From the NCBI GenBank assembly GCA_034766995.1, contig CM068315.1, positions 43,319,318 through 43,383,317 of the forward strand: a stretch of 64,000 nucleotides of DNA. The letters run 5' to 3'. Below, in pieces: positions 60,479 through 64,000 of the stretch (positions within the stretch are counted from its first letter, which is position 1; every line of letters starts with the position of its first letter). The notes under the pieces were generated by a model that saw nothing but the letters and a program-made list of their open reading frames with translations, was not told where the DNA came from and searched no databases. Origin of the DNA: Acanthacorydalis orientalis (lineage: Eukaryota; Arthropoda; Insecta; Megaloptera; Corydalidae). Both the position numbers and the translations under genes were made by a program.

Positions 60479-60795
60479 ACAATATGAACAAATATGTTTG
60501 GTAGAAAAAAGTATTTTTTTAGATACATATATTGGCCTATTTTTCTTAAAAGACAATTAATAATTCTTAGGGGAGCTACAAAACTAACTTATCAATAGAG
60601 AATTATAATAAAGAAAATATTTATCAACAGAATTTAGATATAAAATTAAGTTAATTTATATAAATAACACATAAATCGACAGTCGATTTTACTAAATTTA
60701 ATTAAAATTAATTCATAAATAAAATCGATTCTTAAAAATCTATTTTGTTTCAATTTCGATACTTTTCTTAAGGGCATGTACACATATATAATAAT

Positions 60796-60935
60796 AAATT
60801 GAATAAATTTTGAACCACTAGATATTTTTTAAATATTTTTTTAAGTTGTGTTCAGTAAAGAAGTGCCTACAAATATTCAAATATTTAGTTTCAATTTTTG
60901 AAAAAAGAGGAAAAATGTTTTCCACTACAATTTTA
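60796..60935 (-). repeat. Inverse copy of the 58.6 kb dispersed element
   Basis: Minus strand: CCTCTTTTTTCAAAAATTGA, GCACTTCTTTACTGAACACA, ACTTAAAAAAATATTTAAAA, ATCTAGTGGTTCAAAATTTA, in the same order as 58640-58890. Confidence 0.75.
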
Positions 60936-61291
60936 ATAAAATTTATATATTTAGCCAAAAGTGTATATTATTTGATTCAGAAAATAAAATAAACAGTTTT
61001 AAAATAGTAAAATAACATTCTTAATAAAATGTTGATATCCAATATGGAAATTGAGGTTATCAATTCAATTTATTCAAATAACCAGACATTTTTACTAATA
61101 AAAAAAAAACAAATACACTTCATGCAATATATTCTAGTAAGACTGTTTTCATAAAAAATATCAATCAATAAATAATACATAAAAGCTAATATTTTTCTAT
61201 GAAAGTCTATCTTCGAGAAAAATATAACATTGTTATTATAGGTTATTTCTAGTATAAATATGTTTACTAGTTGGTTTATGATAATATTATT

Positions 61292-61296
<5 letters not shown>

Positions 61297-61343
<47 letters not shown>

Positions 61344-61350
61344 TATGTAT
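61297..61350. repeat. (TA)n array
   Basis: TA repeat with a terminal CATATATATG. Confidence 0.96.
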
Positions 61351-61830
61351 ACATCAGTAATAGAACCGACATTTACATTAAAGCATTGCAGGCAAGTTTT
61401 ACTATCATAATATTTGCTTACTCATACGCTTTTCTAAAATGTACATTAATAATGTTTCTATCATATATACGTATATATATATATATATGTATAGAGAGAG
61501 AGATCTGTATCTGTGTATATAGACAGATTGATGAATAACCAAGAATCCAAATTTAGATACTAAATTATCGTTAATATTTAAGTTAACTAGTTTAGACGAA
61601 TTTAACACACATGTAAATTCGAAGTGGTTTATCGTATTTATTCACGCTCAATAAATGAGAAATGTACTTTTTTAGTGGTGAATTATTATTGTTCGTGTTC
61701 ATTGCTTGATAACAATTGCGCAAATTAAAAAAAACGAAGTTGAAAACTATTATAAATGTTTACATTTCAGATTTATTCGTATGTTCAATGATAAAATGTT
61801 ATTTTTTTATTAACACACATACACACACGA

Positions 61831-61885
<55 letters not shown>

Positions 61886-61886
61886 C

Positions 61887-61932
<46 letters not shown>
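61831..61932. repeat. (TA)n array abutting a mariner end
   Basis: Two TA blocks around ACATCCATATG, followed by TG repeats and the left end of the family D element. Confidence 0.96.
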
Positions 61933-61934
<2 letters not shown>

Positions 61935-61939
61935 TATGT

Positions 61940-62869
61940 GTGTGTATGTGTGTGGTGTGACGAATAACGAACATTACTTTCTTACGCTTTACCGAGCAAC
62001 ACTGCCTTTATGCTACTACCTGGTGGGAATATTCCACAGATTTTGCATATGTCTCCTTTCGGCGAGTGAAGTTTTAAATTGCCAGTGAAGTTTTGACTTT
62101 TGTTTTAAAATTTGTCACGTTATGAAAAGATGCGCTAAAAAAATTAACAAAGAACGGTCATTAAATTTTTGATTGGATGGAAAGGTTTGTTACTTGCGAC
62201 GAATCATGGGTATTCCAATTTGATACTGAGATAATATGACTGAGCAAACAATGGAGAGAAAAGTCTTACCAACGCCCGAAAAAAGATAAAATGTAATGAT
62301 CAAAAACCAGGACAATGTTAATTTGTTTCTTCAATATCCAAAGGCTGGTCCGCAGTTCGTTCCATCAAACCAGACAGTCAACATAGCGTTTTACTTGACT
62401 GTACTGGACCGTTTGAGACAGAGAATTGTGAGAGTTCGTCCGAATTTTGTGATCGAAGGATAGATTTTGCACAACGATAACGCGCCTGCTCGCTCGTCGT
62501 TAGCCGCACTAGAGTTTTTAGCCAAAAAACAAATACCGGTACTACCCTGTCCTCCTTACTGTCCAGATTTAACGCGTTGAGACTTTTTTTATTTCCTTCA
62601 ATGAAGTTTCTGACGAAAGGCTAGCGTTTTAATGATATTCAGGACATTAAAAGGCACACGGTGCAGGTTTTAAAAGCATTCATTTCAGATAATTTTCTCG
62701 GCACTTCCCAGAAATGGGAGAAGCAGCTCGATGGAGTTGGTGGTTACTGGTTGCAAATGCGTTATACTCGGGAGAAGCTATTGTGAAGGTATGACCACAT
62801 AAATTTATGTACTTTTGTTTAATGAAGGATTTATAAAGTAATTCTTATTATTCAATTGCCACACCTCGT
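61940..62869 (+). mobile_element. Family D mariner, decayed, with both ends
   Basis: Right end GCCACACCTCGTG followed by TA (62870-62872); left end GTGTGTGGTGTGACGAATAA with matching ATTACTTT just inside both ends. The plus strand reads broken transposase: VTCDESWVFQFDTE (first Asp), a Q-W-R-E-K block, relics of FVPSNQTVN-AFYLTVLDRLRQRI, VRPNFVIEG, LHNDNAPAR-S (second Asp), LAAL-FLAKKQIPVLPCPPYCPDLTR (third Asp), and a WEKQLDGVGGYWLQ tail. This is the FLAKK-type mariner tail. The N-terminal part is missing (about 930 bp in total), and many stops make it inactive. Confidence 0.8.
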
Positions 62870-62882
62870 GTATATATATACA

Positions 62883-63202
62883 CAGTGGTGCACCTAGTGG
62901 GAGCCGAAAGGAAATGGGAAAAAACACCAGAAAACAAAATAAAATCTTTGCGCGAAAATACTCCTATATACACAGAGAAATTAATATAATCCTTTATCAC
63001 CATCCTCTATATATACACATAAAGAATAGTGTAACCACGACATAAGTAAATTAAGAGTTTTGTAAAAAGAAAAGAAAACTGGATTTTATTCTTTAAACAA
63101 ATTTTTATAACCACCTAATGAATTTTATTGAATTCACATTAAAAAAAAATTTATCTGTTCAACTGGTCGTCCCCCAGTATTAAATCCAGAGTGTACCACC
63201 TG
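62883..63202. mobile_element. Possible hAT-like MITE
   Basis: Left end CAGTGGTGCACC and right end GTGTACCACCTG are imperfect inverse copies; flanking octamers TATATACA and TATATATA match at seven of eight positions, though both lie in TA-rich sequence so the duplication is weak evidence. The 320 bp inside has no coding sequence. It sits next to the family D mariner. Confidence 0.45.
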
Positions 63203-63229
63203 TATATATATATATGTATATATATATAT

Positions 63230-63283
<54 letters not shown>
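63202..63283. repeat. (TA)n (TG)n array
   Basis: TA blocks with G and CAA breaks, then TG. Confidence 0.95.
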
Positions 63284-63804
63284 TAATTTAAAAAGATCTA
63301 ATTAAAATTAAAAAGAACCGATATATTTTATTGTACAATTTTTGATAAAAACTCTTTTTATTATTTTTATGAAATAAAAATTCATCTTATTTATTATCTT
63401 ATCTTATAAGTAATATCAACATTATATTTCTGTTTGCCAACTCTATCAAATTCATGATCTAATTTTTAAGTTTCTTCGCACGAAGTGACTTTTTCTAGTT
63501 TTTTAACCAAATTCCCCTCTTGAATACTATTTAAGGTAAACAATCCTCATTGCGTTGAATCTCGAAAATTTACAAGGAACACAATATGCGTAGCATGAAG
63601 AAGGACAAGTCATTTATTGAATATTTTTGATATGATTTTTTTTAATTTGTGAAGAAATGAAATATTCTTTTCTGAAAGTGTATATTTTTTTAATTATCAA
63701 AATCGTTTATTTTGTTTTTGAGTTGTATATTTATCGTTCGTAGAATATTTTTGTTTAAGTTATCTTAAGAAATGAACCAGATTACAAATATATAAAAAAA
63801 TCCA

Positions 63805-63809
<5 letters not shown>

Positions 63810-63846
<37 letters not shown>
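63810..63846. repeat. (TA)n array
   Basis: Perfect TA repeat. Confidence 0.96.
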
Positions 63847-63848
<2 letters not shown>

Positions 63849-64000
63849 ATCAAGTGTTTCAAGAGAATGAACGAATCTACTAATGTAAATCAGTACAACC
63901 GCAATAGTTTAAAAACGAAACTGACAACAGAGCGCACGTCATTTCTCTTTTTCTGCTGTATCCATCAAACAAACAATTCCCAATTGCACATAACATCTCG

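Larger units (their letters stand above)
44943..64000 (+). other. Downstream intron or 3' flank, no further exon found
   Basis: Begins with a good donor (GTAAGT), so a further exon is expected, but I found none with a matching phase, a hydrophobic tail and splice sites. Unlisted stretches (such as 45800-46740, 52490-53000, 54670-55310, 56830-57460 and 63290-63800) are AT-rich with nothing recognisable. Confidence 0.6.

Noticed and set aside
60021..60560. 179-codon open frame
   Set aside because: It runs through two microsatellites (poly Tyr-Ile and Thr-His stretches) and has no domain. Only its first third, in the CpG-rich island, merits attention.

Overview
The window is insect-like nuclear DNA: very AT-rich, with long spliceosomal introns, mariner, hAT, piggyBac and LINE remnants, and a plus-strand gene of the arthropod Beaten path (Beat) immunoglobulin family. 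I cannot fix the order or species from the sequence. Dense host genes, operons, CRISPR arrays and viral genes are absent by eye.

Only one host gene is well supported. Three internal coding exons (393-528, 21072-21205, 44720-44942) join in frame, with matching splice phases and GT/AG boundaries, to give about 164 residues. They cover the end of the first Ig domain and most of the second Ig domain of a Beat-family protein, the cell-surface or secreted ligands for Side receptors in axon guidance and synaptic matching. The introns are 20.5 kb and 23.5 kb. The start of the gene lies upstream of the window. The C-terminal exon was not found in the remaining 19 kb.

Everything else is intronic or flanking DNA built from three layers. 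(1) Roughly 55 (TA)n arrays, about one per kilobase, often with CA/TG, TATG or GA/CT blocks. (2) Dead transposons. Family A is an Hsmar1/cecropia-like mariner with eleven recognisable copies, most sharing one internal deletion that keeps the DNA-binding half. Family B is a mariner with the opposite deletion, keeping the catalytic half. Family C has TIRs near TTAGGTGTACAAATTAATTC, and family D ends in CACGAGGTGTGG. There are also an irritans-like mariner fragment, a Tc1/mariner-type C-terminal fragment, two hAT-like MITEs, a piggyBac-like MITE with perfect TTAA, an RTE-like LINE tail, a possible tRNA-derived SINE and a 5S rRNA-derived fragment. (3) AT-rich palindromic (foldback) repeats, including one family with many copies that meet tail to tail around AAGGTACAGAAA.

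Region by region: 1-529 Beat exon; 530-21071 intron with a small palindromic MITE, six family A copies or fragments, the nested family B copy and the 9.5-11.6 kb nest (mariner interrupted by hAT and piggyBac MITEs); 21072-21205 second exon; 21206-44719 intron with family A and C copies, a SINE-like piece, a LINE tail and several less AT-rich islands that may be regulatory; 44720-44942 third exon; 44943-64000 downstream DNA with more mariners, a 530 bp foldback, a CpG-rich island at 59.75-60.19 kb, and a family D mariner next to a hAT-like MITE. All element calls are by eye; no alignment or database search was run.
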